DNA of 64,000 bases, from assembly GCA_024305405.1 (NCBI GenBank), contig JAKNDB010000107.1:4758501-4822500 (forward strand), read 5' to 3'. The stretch comes from Dirofilaria immitis (taxonomy: Eukaryota > Nematoda > Chromadorea > Rhabditida > Onchocercidae). Below, piece after piece: positions 25,779-40,379 of this stretch. Below the pieces are notes generated by a model. It searched no databases, was not told the origin of the DNA, and saw nothing but the letters and a program-made list of their open reading frames with translations. Both the position numbers and the translations under genes were made by a program. The number at the start of each line of letters is the position of its first letter. Within the stretch, counting starts at the first letter, position 1.

Positions 25779-28700
25779 AGAAGTTGAGATTTTGTTTTTG
25801 TGATACAGTATAAAACTTATTAAAAGTTTTGGAAAATTACTGCAAAGAAAAAATCTTTTTAAGTATTAAGAAAAGAATTGTTTCATCATAAAATATCCGA
25901 AAATGTCGAAAATCAAAGGAAAAAATTTATCAAAGCATTTAGAGAAGCGGGATAGTGAACAAGCGAACAATTTGTTAAATTCTGTTTTAGACCTAGAAAA
26001 ATCTCAAATATCAACCTAAAACTTTCCTCCGATTTTCTCCCATTCCATATTCTTTCGCAATCATAATATCTAACAAATAACGCGATACAGGAAATCAGTT
26101 GAAATATCGCTGACTATAGTATTTGAAAGATTAGTGAAATTAATTGTTGTGAATTTTCCAGCACTATAAAAGTGGCAATTTTCTCAGCATGTGGTACGGG
26201 GTTTCTTTCTGATATACAAGAGGGAAAAGGATAATTAAAAGGTACGTTGAAAGAGAGAGGAAGAGAGAGAGAATGAGAGAGAAGAAAAGGAATCTAACTT
26301 GTTAAAAATATCGCTATTCGAAATTGATAATAATATATAAATTTGGTTTTAGCATGACATCGTAGCCAATATTTTCGGAAGCATTGGATAAAAATATTGA
26401 AAATGAAAAGAGTAAAGAAGACAAACGTTTTGTTAATGACATTTTTAGAAAAAACATTCAATGGAAGGAGACAGACGATAACACACATTTGATGTTTAAT
26501 TTGCTGACAATATTTATCATCATTTCAATCCAGTTTTCTCCTTTTTTTTCTTTTTTTACTTCTCATTCATCTTCTTTCCTCTCTTTTGAAATTGGAAAAA
26601 GAAACAAAATATCAAAGTTAAACTTCTAAAAGTGGCAAAGTCCTAATTATACTGTTTTTTTTCTAAATCGAAATCTATTCACCATAGCTTCCATCTATTT
26701 CATTTTCCTGAAACAAATGGGAAATCAAAATTGAACTTTTAAATTGAAATCGAAGAGGATTTCTGAAATTCAAAAAAAAATTGTATGAAAATTCCTAAAT
26801 TTAGAATGAACAAAGGAGGAAAGAATGAAAAATTCACTTCTCATAAAGTTTTAAGATACAACATATTTTATATAAAACATTTACTCCTTCTTCCTCTTCG
26901 TTTAATCTTTCAAATTTTTCAATTTTCATTATCCTTATTATCGTTGTAAATGAAATTTAAAACATAAAGAGTAGATTAAAGATGCAATAAATTCTGGATC
27001 TTTTCCTTTTCTTTTATTTTTTCCTTTTCCTAAATAAGAAAAAATGAAAGAGGGAGAAAATGGATGAATGAATCAGAATGAAAATTTCGGCTAAATTTAT
27101 GCTCGGTTAGGTATTTTTGTTTGAATTTCTCATGTTCGATGATGTTTTCTATTATCATTTTGTTGCTATCATTTCTGTGTGCGGTTTCTTAACAAATATC
27201 ACATAATTTGAACGCATAAGTATATGTGTACATCAGTACATCAGTTTATCACTTTGTAATGATAATGATTGATAATATGAATGATATCATATCATTTGAT
27301 ATTTTGAGATGAGATATTCATTCTTCCAAAAGCGAGGAAAGAAAGCGAACAAAACATAATTATAGTGAGGTGTAAAACGAGATTTATTCTGTTCAATGAA
27401 TGTAATGTGAATAATGAATAATATCATCTAATATTATCTCTTACTTGTTATCATAAATTGCATCTCTTTTGATAAAAGATTTCTTATAAGATATCATATA
27501 TAATCTCATTATATATGAATATCAAATAATGAAACAATTTGACAAATATAAATTATAATGATAAGATCTAATAAAGTATGAAAATTAATGCAATACATAT
27601 ATTTTAATTGATACACATCGATTTTACCAATTATTCGTAACTATTATCGTTATTGATTAGTTTGAGTAAAGTTTGAATTTTTAATTAATTTTGCCATGAA
27701 AAAAATTTTCAAAACTGATAATTTGCGTAGGACAAACAACAAATGATATCGTTAAACATCTCTTATGTTGTTTCCTGAGTTTTTAAAAATTATAACAAAA
27801 GAGAAAAAAACCAGCAAAAATTTCTTGCGTTTAAACTTTTTCGACTAAATTGCTTTATTTGCTATAAAACATATATATACATACTTCATAAATTTATATC
27901 CAATGATGATTTTTATCAAGCACTTATTGTACTAAATTGTCCACCGTATATGATTCCCGTTTATAATACTGTGCAAAATTGTCGAATCACAAGGTTGGCT
28001 TCATCAGTATTCAAATTTAATTGCTGAAATAAATACCAGATATCCAAATATATACATATATATAATTTAAATGATGAAATAATTTGCCCAATGAAATTTG
28101 AATTTTATCATTCAAATGTGAGTTGTTGTGAATTTCTTAACTCAATCGAGGTTTGATTCAGACACGTTGAATACGGTAGTGAAGGTTGATGTCTTTGGGT
28201 AGGAATTTTTCTTTCGTTTTAGAAGAGAATTTTTTTCAATAGTTTCTTAGACTTCTTAGCTCTATCAGAATTGCTTGGATATAATGCGTTTCCGGTAATT
28301 GAAGAAATTTACGTGCCGAATACAACCACATATGGTTTTCTGAAACAGGTTTCCAATATCAATCCCAATCATTTCATCTAATCAGCCTGCGGATAATTTA
28401 AATCATGAAAATACTTCATCGTCTTATCAGTCTTTCATTATTTCTATCTGTCATAAATCATGTAAATCAAGTTTTCTGGAAAATTTAATACTAATATTTT
28501 AAAATTAATACAATAACATGGAAATTAAAATGTGTGAAATTGTAAAAATATGGGCTTTTGATATGTCAAATTTATAGATGCCCAATAATGAACTCTTGCA
28601 TTTTTGGTTATCCATTCATGGAACCCAGATTATGGTTCTTACATGGCGAAATCCTTTCGGGAAGTTAGTTTATCAAATCTTGAGGCTTAAAATTGGCGAA

Positions 28701-31199
28701 TGAAATTTTAATGTAATTTAAAACCTTCATCATTTTTGATTTCGGTGATTCCTTATTTATTTGAGTTTGCCATGGCAAAATCCCGAAAAAGATGATTACT
28801 TGTTTGATGAGGTGATAAATTTGTCAGTGATAATGATTGATTTATTATTATCATGAGATATATTGGCATTAATAATTGTAATTATTATCATGAATATTTA
28901 ATCAAAAAAAGAAAAAATATATTTTGATGCAAAAATTCACAATAAAATTTAAGGATTATTTAGCTAGGATACTTTGATGTCTCCAAGTGAGTGCATTAAT
29001 TGTCACTGTTACTATCATTTCTTATCATTTGACTAATAATCGATTATTTGATTTGCTAATTAATCATCCCTAGTTATTTTTCTTCTTATTATTAAAGTTT
29101 AAAAAATTATGTAAATACTAATAGTAACTAACAGCATTATGAATAAAATGGTGTATCATAATAAAATATTAAAATAAATATTTTTATAATTTCATTTATT
29201 TTCTTATTACAAAGTTCGATTTATTTTAAATCACAGATTTCAAATCCATGTATTACGTATATGTATTATATGGACAAAAATCAACAGGAAATAATAGTGA
29301 AAACGGAACTTTATCTGCCAATTGGTTATTCCTATAAAGACGAAAAACCGAAAAACGATGCAACAATAATTAACGATACCTGGCTATTTTATTAAAGCAA
29401 ATTATCAATTCACTAAGCAAGTTTCTTTTTCTTTTTTTTATTACGATTTATCTTGTATGAATTTAGGAAATTAGTGAAAATAAAGCCAATGATTGATATT
29501 TTTGGTAATTTGCTAAGATAGATAAATTTGTTGAGACATTGAAATATTAATTTGATATAACAAATCAAAACAAGTTTATTGAAGTGCCAGACATAATCAT
29601 GTTTGATTAATCAAGCTTCCAGTTATCGCTTAGAATTTAATATATTTGATATACTTTTGCTGCAATATTTCCATGTTTAGTGATTAACTAAAATCCTTAT
29701 TCAATATTTTGGGATGGAAATAATGAAGAATACTGTTGCAAGGTATTTTTAATGAATTTATGCTTAAATGATAATTTTAAAAATAGAATTTCTTAAAGTA
29801 CTCATAAATTATTCTCATGTCAGTGATGGAAACAGAGCACAATTGCAAACATTACCAAGCGGGCATGATTATACGTCAGTAACTTACGAAATGTTTGTTG
29901 AGTATACATGGCCTTTTTCATCATCATTTTGTTCAACACCATAGATGAGGTTTTGAAAAGCATGTTGAGCTACGTCTTAGTCAAAAAGCTATTCAGTTAG
30001 TTCTAATTATTTAACTTTATGCTTTTAAAATTTACTTCCTTTTAAACAGATCAGCGAAACCATTATCATTCTCATTTATTGGGATTTAGGAATGTTTCAT
30101 ACCAATGTGGCTCTAGACGATGATCCCTACATAATGATCTTTTTAATTAAAATAATGTAAAATCTTTTTATCGACTTTCTGACATCACAGACATTATCGC
30201 GCTATAAATAATAGCACAAAAAAGCGAAAAACATGATAGAATGTAAGTGGGAAAACGCGACAATATAAATCGAAATTCATATCGGATTTACTAGATCTCA
30301 AAAATACAACTTTTCAGGGCCGGTTTCTGGCCATGCAAACTAGTGGAATTAGAAAATGATTTGGTTGTCACTTGCTCGGACCGGTCCCCATACTAGAGTT
30401 ATTACAATGATGAATATGGCGATTTCATTACTATCATTTTTAATCGTTTTAATTGATATGCAGTGATATCAATACTGATACTCATTAAAGTTGTCAGTGT
30501 TATTTTCAATGGGAATGTTAAGCATCATTAATTAGTAATTCATCTATACCTATGGCATTACATGTTTTATTATTCATGTTAAGGATAAATTACAGTCAAG
30601 TCATTGACGATTTTGATATAAATAGAAATTACAAGACGATTTGATAATTCTGACTCTTTCTATAATAGCTACGACTAATCGCTTCTTTGCACAGTCAATT
30701 CGGACCTACCATAATTATTATTTTTAAGTTATTGCTAGCTGCAATTTCATGATACTGTCTAACGACTAGCTGCACCTGAACATATTTCCGCAAGTCAAAA
30801 ATGGATAACTGTTATCGGATGGATTAAAATCAAGCAATCTAACTGCTGACTATTAAAGCGTTATGATTGGAATGCAACAGTTAAGAGATAGAACAGATTA
30901 GTTGACAGTATTATCTTGGCCACATATTGAAAAACAGTTTTGTGGGATTCATTCAATTTTATATTTTATTCACAACAATAAACAACAATTAATACAAAAT
31001 ACACAAATAAAAATATGAAGACTACAGAGATTTAAAAAAATTCTTTTTCTTTAAAATAATCTCTCTTGGATTGATAATTGATCCTTAACAAAAAGAATAA
31101 GACTGCAATAAGGAAAGAGACGCAATATCTTTTAGAATGGATAAACTAACTTTTCCAATAAATCCAATCTTACGAATATAGTAAATTTCTTCTAATATA
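25779..31199. other. AT-rich intergenic region between TPP2 and DDX47
   Basis: TPP2 and DDX47 are both on the minus strand, so this includes DDX47 3' UTR (candidate TTTATT, the reverse of AATAAA, at 30965-30970) and TPP2 upstream DNA. A GA-rich low-complexity stretch lies at 26240-26290. A short frame at about 25870-25955 (KELFHHKISENVENQRKKF) may continue the decayed insert to its left. Otherwise I see no gene. Confidence 0.4.
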
Positions 31200-34100
31200 T
31201 CAGAACTTCCTTCTTCCATTACGAATTCCTTTTTGCCTTCGGTTCAATTTTTTTCTAAAAGCATTGCCTTCTTCTGCATCGTTCACTTCATCACCATCAT
31301 CGTCGTCAAATCTTCTTTTCCTGCCTTTTTTCTCCTCCATTTCTTTCATTTCCTTAAACAAAATATTTGAAAATAATGAAATTTGAGACTGAAGAATATA
31401 CCAAATATGAATAATGTCTGCCAGTACTATCAAAATTTGGATGAGGACACATACTCGCTTTGCCAGCTTCTGAGCTTCATCCACTCTTTCCATAAGTAAC
31501 ATTACATCATTCTCCACTGTTTCGAAAAGTGGAAGTTTTTGCCAATCAGACGTTCAATCCTTTGATAAATCTAAATAATAAAATCACGGAAATCAAAAGT
31601 TTCGATTTGGAATTACATTTTTAAAAAGCAAGATCAAGAAATGTTGATAGTTAGAAATAAAGAAGCACACCAATCTTACATCAATAAATACAATTTCCTG
31701 AATTGAAAGAGGATTCAGAAATTCATAACTGCATGAAGGAATGATTCAACCTGGAATCAAAGTAACAAACCTCAACATCATATTGTGTAACGAATGTTAC
31801 AGCGATACCAGATCGACCAGCTCGAGCAGTACGCCCAACACGATGAACATAATCCTTGGATTGTGTGGGGACATCATAATTTAACACCACATCAATATGC
31901 GGTATATCGAGACCTATAAATTTTTTCTTCTTTTTGATGAGATTAAAAATAAATTAATAAAATGAAGAATTAGTAATGGTATGTATCAGCAAAACTGGAT
32001 CACAATTATGCAAAAGTTCGAAACTATCTATGATATAATGTAACATGTTTAGATATATGAGAGGTCAAACTATATGACAAGAAGTTTTAATAGCATATTA
32101 CATAAAATGATATACTTCAGAATGCTAGCATATTACATAAAATGATATACTTCAGAATGCTACTATGTTTAGACAGGAAAAACAAGAACATATACCATTA
32201 CATAACGAGACCGTTCTCTTTGAGGTCGGTTATCGGAATGGGACAATTTAAACCCGTTAACGAGGACCTATGAGAGGGCAAGTCTGGTGCCAGCGACTGT
32301 GGTATATACTTATATATATATATGTAATGAAACTGATTAGCGAAAGTGCAAATTTACTGTCATATGAAGCAGTGTTAATTATAAAAGAACAATTCCATAT
32401 CAAAAATAGCAAGCAAGTAAAATATTTACAGAACTTTTTATGGAAAGTTTTTTTGAAGAAAATGAACAAGATAAATTAAGAAAGAGATAGGGAAATATTA
32501 TTCCAAACATGCTCCTTTATCTGTTCCTAAATTCTTCGCAATAAGGAACTAGATAGCTGATATATTTACTAAGAACTATACTACTCAATATGTTAATATA
32601 TCAAAACATCATATTCACATTATTTTTTTCACAAAATTTTCAAAATAGTTACCTCTCGATGCAACATCAGTGCATACAAGGATAGTGGAAGCTTTACTTT
32701 TGAACTTGTTCAATGAACCTAGTCGTTTTGCCTATAAATAATATTTGGAAGACGCTTTAAATTCGGATTTCTTACTCAATCAAAAATCAAATATTATAAA
32801 GAAGTGAAATTGTTTATAAATGATAAGAAAAATTATTAATTCTTATAAGGTTCACCTGGCTCATTTGGCCATGTAAAGGTACTGCTCCAAAACCAAGTTT
32901 CCGTAGCATTAATGCAGTTCTTAAAGCTGATACACATGTGGAACAAAATATTATCGCTGTCTGCCCGGCCATTTCATTCAGTATATAAACAAGATAAGCC
33001 TCCTAAAACAACAATTCAAGGAAAATAATTTCTTTTAAAAATATGAAAATGCGAGTGATCAATTTATTAAATTATTACATTACCATCTAGTCTTGTTTTT
33101 TCATGTTTTCTATTTGAAGTTTAAAATCGACATAGTTACTTTATATTTATATGGGATGAAGATATAGTATTGTTTCAGTTTATCGACAGTTTGGTACTTC
33201 GAATTAACTTCTATCCTGACCGGATCATTGAGCGAAGCACGTTCTAGTTTGGCTACCTGAAATTCGGAAAAACAGGAATTTTTTGAGCAGAAAGATTTAA
33301 GCAATAGTATAATTCATATGCCAACATTTTAATCAGCTCATATTTATTGATATCTTAAGTTTAACGAAGCGGTTATTGTGTTTTGCTAAATAATTTAAAA
33401 AATAACAAAATCATTTAAAGAGATTACCTAAGCTAAAGGAAATGAGAAATTACGAAAATAGGACCAGAAACAATTATGCTCAACGAATAATAGTCATCGT
33501 AAAAATATTAGGATCAAAAGAGAAAGAGTTGCTGAGCGATTTTAGAGTCCTACGACTAACTTTTTGGTCATTGTAGCCGAGTAAAGATAGGTTCGCCTTT
33601 CTTTTGGAATAACTTTTAAAATCTTCTCCAATTCCACTTCAAAATCCATATTCAAAATGCGGTCAGCTTCATCCATCACCAAATATTTCAGTGCTCGTAA
33701 ATTGAAACCTTTGGTGTTTTCCAAATGGTCCACCAAGCGACCAGGCGTAGCTTTAAAAAATTGTTTCATTCATCACATAATTATAAAATCAGAAAGATTA
33801 AAATTAGCTTAGTTTTAGTCAAAATCTGGAAATCTCTGAAAATGGAAAAATTAAAACAACTTACCAACTATGACATGAGGGCGTTTTGCAAGGGCTAATG
33901 ACTGCGTAACCATATCTATACCACCGACAATCACGGCTTAAAAAACATAACAATTCCACAGCATTGATTTACGATCTTTTAAAATCACGTAAAAAGATTT
34001 TATGGTAAAAGATTAGCGTACCAATGAGGATTCCAATAGAGGCACCTAACGCCTCAAATTGTTCGCCGATTTGGAAAGCTAACTCTCTGGTTGGAGTAAG

Positions 34101-35251
34101 CACGAGAGCAAATAATTTTTGTGGAGTTTCCAGTAAAGCTTGCAGTATCGGTATTGCAAATGCAGCGGTTTTGCCAGATTTAAAATTGGAATTCAAATTT
34201 TTAAATATAAATGAAAGATTTGAGGTTACAAAATTTTCTTTCATTAGATATGTCATATAGAATCCAAAATTCTCTTTAAAAAAGTGTAAATGTTGGCTTA
34301 TTTTATTCTTTTCAAATTGTTAGTGAGAAAAAGTTTAGTGTCTTTCATTGAGTTAAGAAGAAAGTCAAATATGAAATTAAATCAATTACAATATTATCTT
34401 TTCTTAAGCATTATTCGCAATGTCCTAATTAAAAAACATTTGGACACAAAATTATTTATTGCTTCGTTTTTTTGAATAAAAGCAATTAGAAAAAAGCTTA
34501 CCCTGTTTCAGCGAGGCCAATTATATCACGTTTTTTAAATGCATGTGGCAAAGCTGCAGTTTGTACTTTCGTAGGTTTCTTCCAGTTTAAGCGATCGCAT
34601 GCTTCACAAAGAACATCCGTCACACCCTGAAAATAATAATGACCTTAATGTGGAATACGAAAACTGCTCTTACATTCATAACTCTGACCTCCTAATAATG
34701 GTATAATTGAACGAAAGAAAAATAATCGCAAAATTCCCAAAAGAAATTCATAAAATAAGAAGTCTTTTTTCCGAAATTTGTTTATAAAACTTCTCAATCT
34801 TTGCTTGAAATTTCTTCATAAAGCGGCGCTGGGATTATGCGATGGTTACAGTTTGCAATATTTTTGAAAAAAAATCATTCTTTCTCAAAGTTTCTCATTT
34901 AATGCCTAGTATATTAAATACAACCTATAAAAGATCATTTCTCTTACTTTCATAATTTCCTTAATTTGGTCCAAAATAAAGGACTTTTAACCTTGACAGA
35001 CAACCATCAAGCTTCGCATTCTGTATGACATCTAAATAATGGTGAGGAAGAAATCTCTCAGTATATGAAAGTAATTCAAGCAACAAGACAAGAACAACAT
35101 CATCAAGATACTGTTTTAGTTTCAATGAGCAAAAAATACTCGATCGAACAATAAGAATGCTAACTAATTTCTGGAATGTTATATCTTCATCATACTCTTC
35201 AACTGATTGCGTTAGCAGTGCCTCATCTTCATCTGACGATGAATCTGACAT
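31200..35251 (-). CDS. ddx-47: DEAD-box ATP-dependent RNA helicase, DDX47/Rrp3 type
   Basis: Nucleolar RNA helicase needed for pre-rRNA processing in the small-subunit pathway (family knowledge). Exons: 35251-35165, 34626-34502, 34179-34022, 33936-33865, 33750-33561, 33256-33140, 33002-32856, 32731-32653, 31913-31771, 31570-31455, 31352-31200; about 462 residues, the usual DDX47 size. Motifs in order: Q motif [20 protein letters not shown], Ia [14 protein letters not shown], Ib [54 protein letters not shown], and a basic C-tail ([18 protein letters not shown]). The start [12 protein letters not shown] fits the acidic N-terminus of the family. Frame breaks at 33561-33565 and 31536-31540 each need one more A on the coding strand. 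The acceptor before exon 3 reads AA instead of AG (34180-34181). Confidence 0.94.
32091..32160. repeat. Perfect 2 x 35-bp tandem duplication in a DDX47 intron
   Basis: The 35-base unit starting TAGCATATTACATAAAATGA occurs at 32091-32125 and again, identical, at 32126-32160. It lies in the intron between the exons ending at 32653 and starting at 31913 on the minus strand. Identity of the copies suggests a recent event. Confidence 0.95.
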
Positions 35252-37237
35252 AATTCACTTTTCTTCGTTCTCCGTCAATTCCAATGAAAACCTACATAAA
35301 AATTTCTGTATATTTCAGATAATATGACAGTACTAAAATACGTTTCCTAATAAATAGTACTTTCCAACTCAGTTCATACGTCCGGTATATTTTTCAGTAA
35401 TTGAGCACATTTCTGGTTTTCTAGTTTTTGTTGATACATAAAAGAATGAACCAAAGAGATCCTAAACGATGACACTCAAGAAATACCAAAAACACCTCAA
35501 CATCGAGAAAAAAATTTCTACAATCCTCCCCACCTAACAAACAAAATTACAAAACCCTACCAAACCATTGTTTAACCCACAATTACGTCACGATTTTCAT
35601 CACAATATCATTTTACCACTGTTTAAAATATTAGATTTGGTTTGCAACAATGATGATCTGACATGAAAATTTTAAAATCCTTGTGATATGCTTACATGTG
35701 ATAAATGATGCATTTTGATAAGCTGGAATTAATCTATTATGTTTAATTTTTTGTCTAGTACATAACTTTACTAATTACTTTCTAATTTGATTGGAACGTT
35801 TGAAATGAAATGAAATGAAAACGATAACTTTCTATCTATTTTCTAACTATTAAGAAATAATATATTTTGATCATATAAATTTAAAAATCGACAAACAAAA
35901 ATAATTGTATTATTATTACAAACCAGACAAATACATGCCGTATTGATAATTTCAGATTTGGAAATAATTTTTAGCATCTAAAATTATCATTGGTAAAAAT
36001 TTTCAAAAATAATACTGACTTTTTTTGTTTCTCTCTTTTCTTGCTATTTTATTTTACTTTTTTCATTTTTCTATTCTTATATTTTTAGTACAGCCTTTGT
36101 TGGCTGAGTTTTCTAGACTTTTCTTTATGAATATGTCAAGATTTATGTTAGTTTTAGGAATGCAATATATATTATTACTATTATAAAATGAGATGGACAT
36201 GAAATATTTCCTATCCTATAATTCATTTTTTTTTTTTTTTGTTCAACAGTAAATACATTCTTTTCATAATCATCAAGAAGCAAATATTGATATTATTAAA
36301 TAGAGAAAAGTGATAAATAAAGAAGAAAAATGATTTTATTATTATTATGGAAGTAATAATGTTTACTAATTAATCGTACTAAAGCACATTTCATCCCATT
36401 TTTTCTTTTTCCTTCAATTCTTGTTATTTATTATTTCTCCCATCTTTCCTTTCCTTTTTTTGCTCTTTTCTTTTCTTCTTATATTTTAAAATGCTTTTTC
36501 CTTCCTTTGTTTTTTTTTAATTCGTAATAAATCTATGAATTAATAATTTCCAATTTGAGTGTGTTACTCCCAAGAGATTGAAATTATTCATTTAATTTTT
36601 GCTTGAAAAGAGAATATAAAAAGAGTGAATTTTTCCATTCTTATCATTTATTTCTCTCCTTTCATTTATTTTTCCTTTTGTTGCAATTTTCAGTAAATTC
36701 TTCAATTAGCTTTGCAATTAAATTAAGTCTTAATTCATAACAAAATTAAAATTGTCCGTTTAACTTTTGTTTGGACGATATAAAAAAATAATTTTTCAAG
36801 TCATAATACTCATTCGCCTTTTTACGCACCTTTGAAATATATTTGTTTAGTTTTCCAATTTACTTATTTTTCTTACTTTCTTTGTCCCATATTTCAATAA
36901 ATTTATAAATCAATTTTTAATTCTTCTTTTCAATTCTTAATAAATTTATAAATTTTTAATAAATTCAAATTAATTTTCCAATTTTTCGCTTAAGAAAACC
37001 AATTGTTCATCGCATAACTTTCTCATCTTTTCGCTCACACTAAAATGCTTTTATTTTTTTATTTCTTCTCTTTTTTCGCTCTGAAATTTTAAAATTAAAA
37101 ATGATCATATTAACAACAAGTTTTTCAGATAACACTAAAATATTCTGACGATAACAGTTATTCAAAAAAAAATTAAGCAAATAACAATTTTTTCGAAGTA
37201 AAATTAATCGTAATATAAACATAAGTATATACGATTT
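35252..37237. other. AT-rich intergenic region upstream of DDX47
   Basis: No coding signal. Contains long T-rich and A-rich runs and the presumed DDX47 promoter next to 35252. I see no RNA gene or structured repeat. Confidence 0.4.
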
Positions 37238-37370
37238 GTAGTAACAATAATAGTAATAATAGCACTAATGATAATAATAATTAATAACAATAATAATAAT
37301 AATGATAATAATAATAATAACAATAATGATAAGATAATGATAATAATAACAATAATAAAGTTATTTCTAT
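37238..37370. repeat. AAT/GAT-type imperfect trinucleotide microsatellite
   Basis: A run of AAT, GAT, AAC and AGT triplets covers this stretch (for example AATAATAATAATGATAATAA), interrupted but mostly in register. It is a simple-sequence repeat with no evident coding role. Confidence 0.85.
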
Positions 37371-40032
37371 AAAGACATAACAGAACAAAAAATTTGTGTA
37401 CTCTTAGAAAATATTTTATCTACTGGGAATAAAAAAGAATTAAATTTTTTGTTATTATTGTTATAAAAAATGTAATAAAAATATTTTTAATTCTAAATTT
37501 TTTCGTTTCACACATATGTTATCCTAAAATTTTTTAGCCGTTTTATCATCTTATCACCTAATTTATCGAATAATTAAAAATATAATTCATAACAAATATT
37601 GAAAAAAAAAATTTATGTTTCGTTGGCATATCTTTTGAACCATTATTTGAATGAAAAATTCATGAAAATTAATCAGTTTTAATTGTAAATGAATATTGTT
37701 CATGCAAGGAAGAGAGATAGGCAAGATCGGAAGTAATGAAAATTTATTTTTGAATCGCTGATTATTATTATGTCTCTACTTATACAACATTTTTCTTATA
37801 TAATATTTTCTTGGAGATGTAATATAAACATACGAACAAGTAAATGAATTTCAAATTAAATGCTAAAATTTAGTTTAATCTTAAAATTAAACTAAGTGAT
37901 CAAATTGAACTTAATTAAATTAAACAACTCAATTGAAGCCATTAAAAGAACAAATTTCTTTTCTATTTTTTAATCTATCAGAAATTAAACAGATAACTAA
38001 AAGACAACAATCAAATAAAAAATTAAAATGATAGCCATTTATAAGTTATAAGAATAGAAAAGAATTTGAAAATTATGTGGCAATTGATATTTTGAATATT
38101 TTATATGTCGTTTTCCTTTTTCATTCATCTCTTTTACAAAAACCAAATTGTTTTTATTTATATTTTTATCTTTTTGATAATTCTTAAATTGAAATGAGAT
38201 TTATAATAATTTACTAATGTTTTTCAACAAAAATTTTTAAAAAATACGGAAAAATAATATTGCCCTAAACAAGCATAAGATTATGATTTCCTTTCAACAA
38301 TTTCATCTTACAGGTTCTTTTTTTTAATTTCCGAAATTTGAATTAGTTTGAAACTTATGTTTGAAATAGTTCACTTCGCATCTTCTTTTATTATCAGTGA
38401 TAAAATTTCTCATTATCCTTATATTGCATTTCTTAAAAATACTTTCCAATTCGATAAATTTATTTTGATTTTTCATTCATTATTTTAAAATTTCTAGAAA
38501 ATAATATTGATTTTTTATGACTGATAAAACAAATGAAAAGATTTAAACTATAATGTTTACAGTGTTGCAATAAAATGACGTAACGTCAATCACGTGGAAT
38601 ATTAAATTAAAGTGTATTAATACTCAATCGATGCATTGAAACATATATACATTTATTATTTTGAAAAATTCTAAGTATTATATTTGAGTCAATTTTGTTT
38701 CAATTTTATTGGAACGTAGAATACATAATCATTTAATATATTTTATGCCAATAATTGCATTAAATGCTGTCACATTTTTATGTATTTATTACTCGATTTA
38801 TTTTAATTATTCATCCAGAAAAAAATAATCATTTCAACTAAATTTTTAATTATAATCAATAAGTATAAAAATTCAAATCATTACTTAAATATAAAATTCA
38901 TATTAAAAAACGAAAAGGAAGAAAGTTTATCGAACTGTCTAATAGCTCAACATTCTTATAGCAATTTCAAAAAACAATTATTAAACTATTAATTAATATG
39001 AAAGTGAGTCATATTTCTAATTGTAAAAGAATCTTTTTTCAAAATTTTTTTTAAAAATTTATTTCATCAAATCTATTTCTTTTTCTTTTAACTTACAAGT
39101 TAATTCATTATATTCGAGAAACATTTTCTTCCCTGTTTCCTTTCTCTCGTTTAGTAATGAGTTAAATCAGAAAATACATTAGCAATGTAATTTAAGTCCT
39201 ATTGAAAGTACCATTCTTTCATAAAAATTGAATAATTCGACTACAAAAACTAATTAGCATTTTAGATGGCTAAAAGAAAGCAAATAAAAAATGAAAAATA
39301 AAAGGAAAAAACATTTGAAAGGAAAAACTATAAAAGAAAAGCGGAAGAATTCGGATGGAGTTGGTAGCCAAATCTATCTAATTTTAAGCTTATTCAAATC
39401 TATTCCATTCAAATTTCTTTCTCGATCTTTTTTCTTAATGCTACGCTATGATTCTTTCTATTTAACTCATGAAAAAATCCTCTCACATTTTCCTAAAATT
39501 CATGAATACATAAGAAATTGTATGCATAAATATCATTTGACGTCATTTGTGACTGCATAAATTTCAACTGATAAGCAAGAAAATTAGTTGATTGGTTTAT
39601 AAATTAAATTAGATTAGCTTAGTATGTTGAATGATAATTGGCTTTTTTTGAATAATTCCAAATTTCCAAACCTTTTTCTCAGTTGAGAAGTTTGTTAAAC
39701 ATGTTGACATAAAATTTAACTTCAAAGAAAGAATTAATTTCGCATTTTGTTGTCCTGAATTTTGGTACTATTATAAACAAAGCTTTAAAGAATAGAATAA
39801 TATCAAGAGCTAATGAGGATATTATTTTTGAAATTAAAAAGCTTTTAATTTTGCAATGATGATATAAAACGAAATTTTTCAAGAAAAAGAAATGAAAAGA
39901 AATATAAGATAAAATCTTTGTTTTTAATTAGAAATAAGTTGACATTTGATTGAAGTTTTCAAATTATTTAATTTTTCAAGTATCTCGATAAATTTGCTTT
40001 ATCGTATCGCAAAATAATTTGGTATATACAAA

Positions 40033-40162
40033 AATTTCAATATTTATTTAAATATTTGAATTGAAACAATCCATCGATACAGAAGTGAAATGAATATTAA
40101 ATGCTAAGTCATATGCATTGTATAATTATTCCAATTCAAATATTTAAACAAATATTGGTATT
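40033..40162. repeat. Imperfect inverted repeat, about 38-bp arms
   Basis: The arm at 40033-40070 is the near reverse complement of 40125-40162; both are built around CAATATTTxTTTAAATATTTGAATT. The spacer is about 54 bases. It would form a long hairpin. It may be a small decayed palindromic element; I see no terminal target duplication. Confidence 0.6.
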
Positions 40163-40379
40163 TTTTCCTGAGAAATTTTTTTATTTTTTTATATTAAATT
40201 AGTTAAAATTTTTGTAGAATGATGAGTTCTTTGATTTTTCCATTTCTTCATAAGTTTAATTATTTTTTGCTTCAATAAAATGTGAAAAGTTTGTTTAAAT
40301 TTCAAAATATCGTAAAACTTTTATTAACAATATTAAATAAAAATGCTGAGGGAGCAAAAGACATATATGTAAACGTTTT

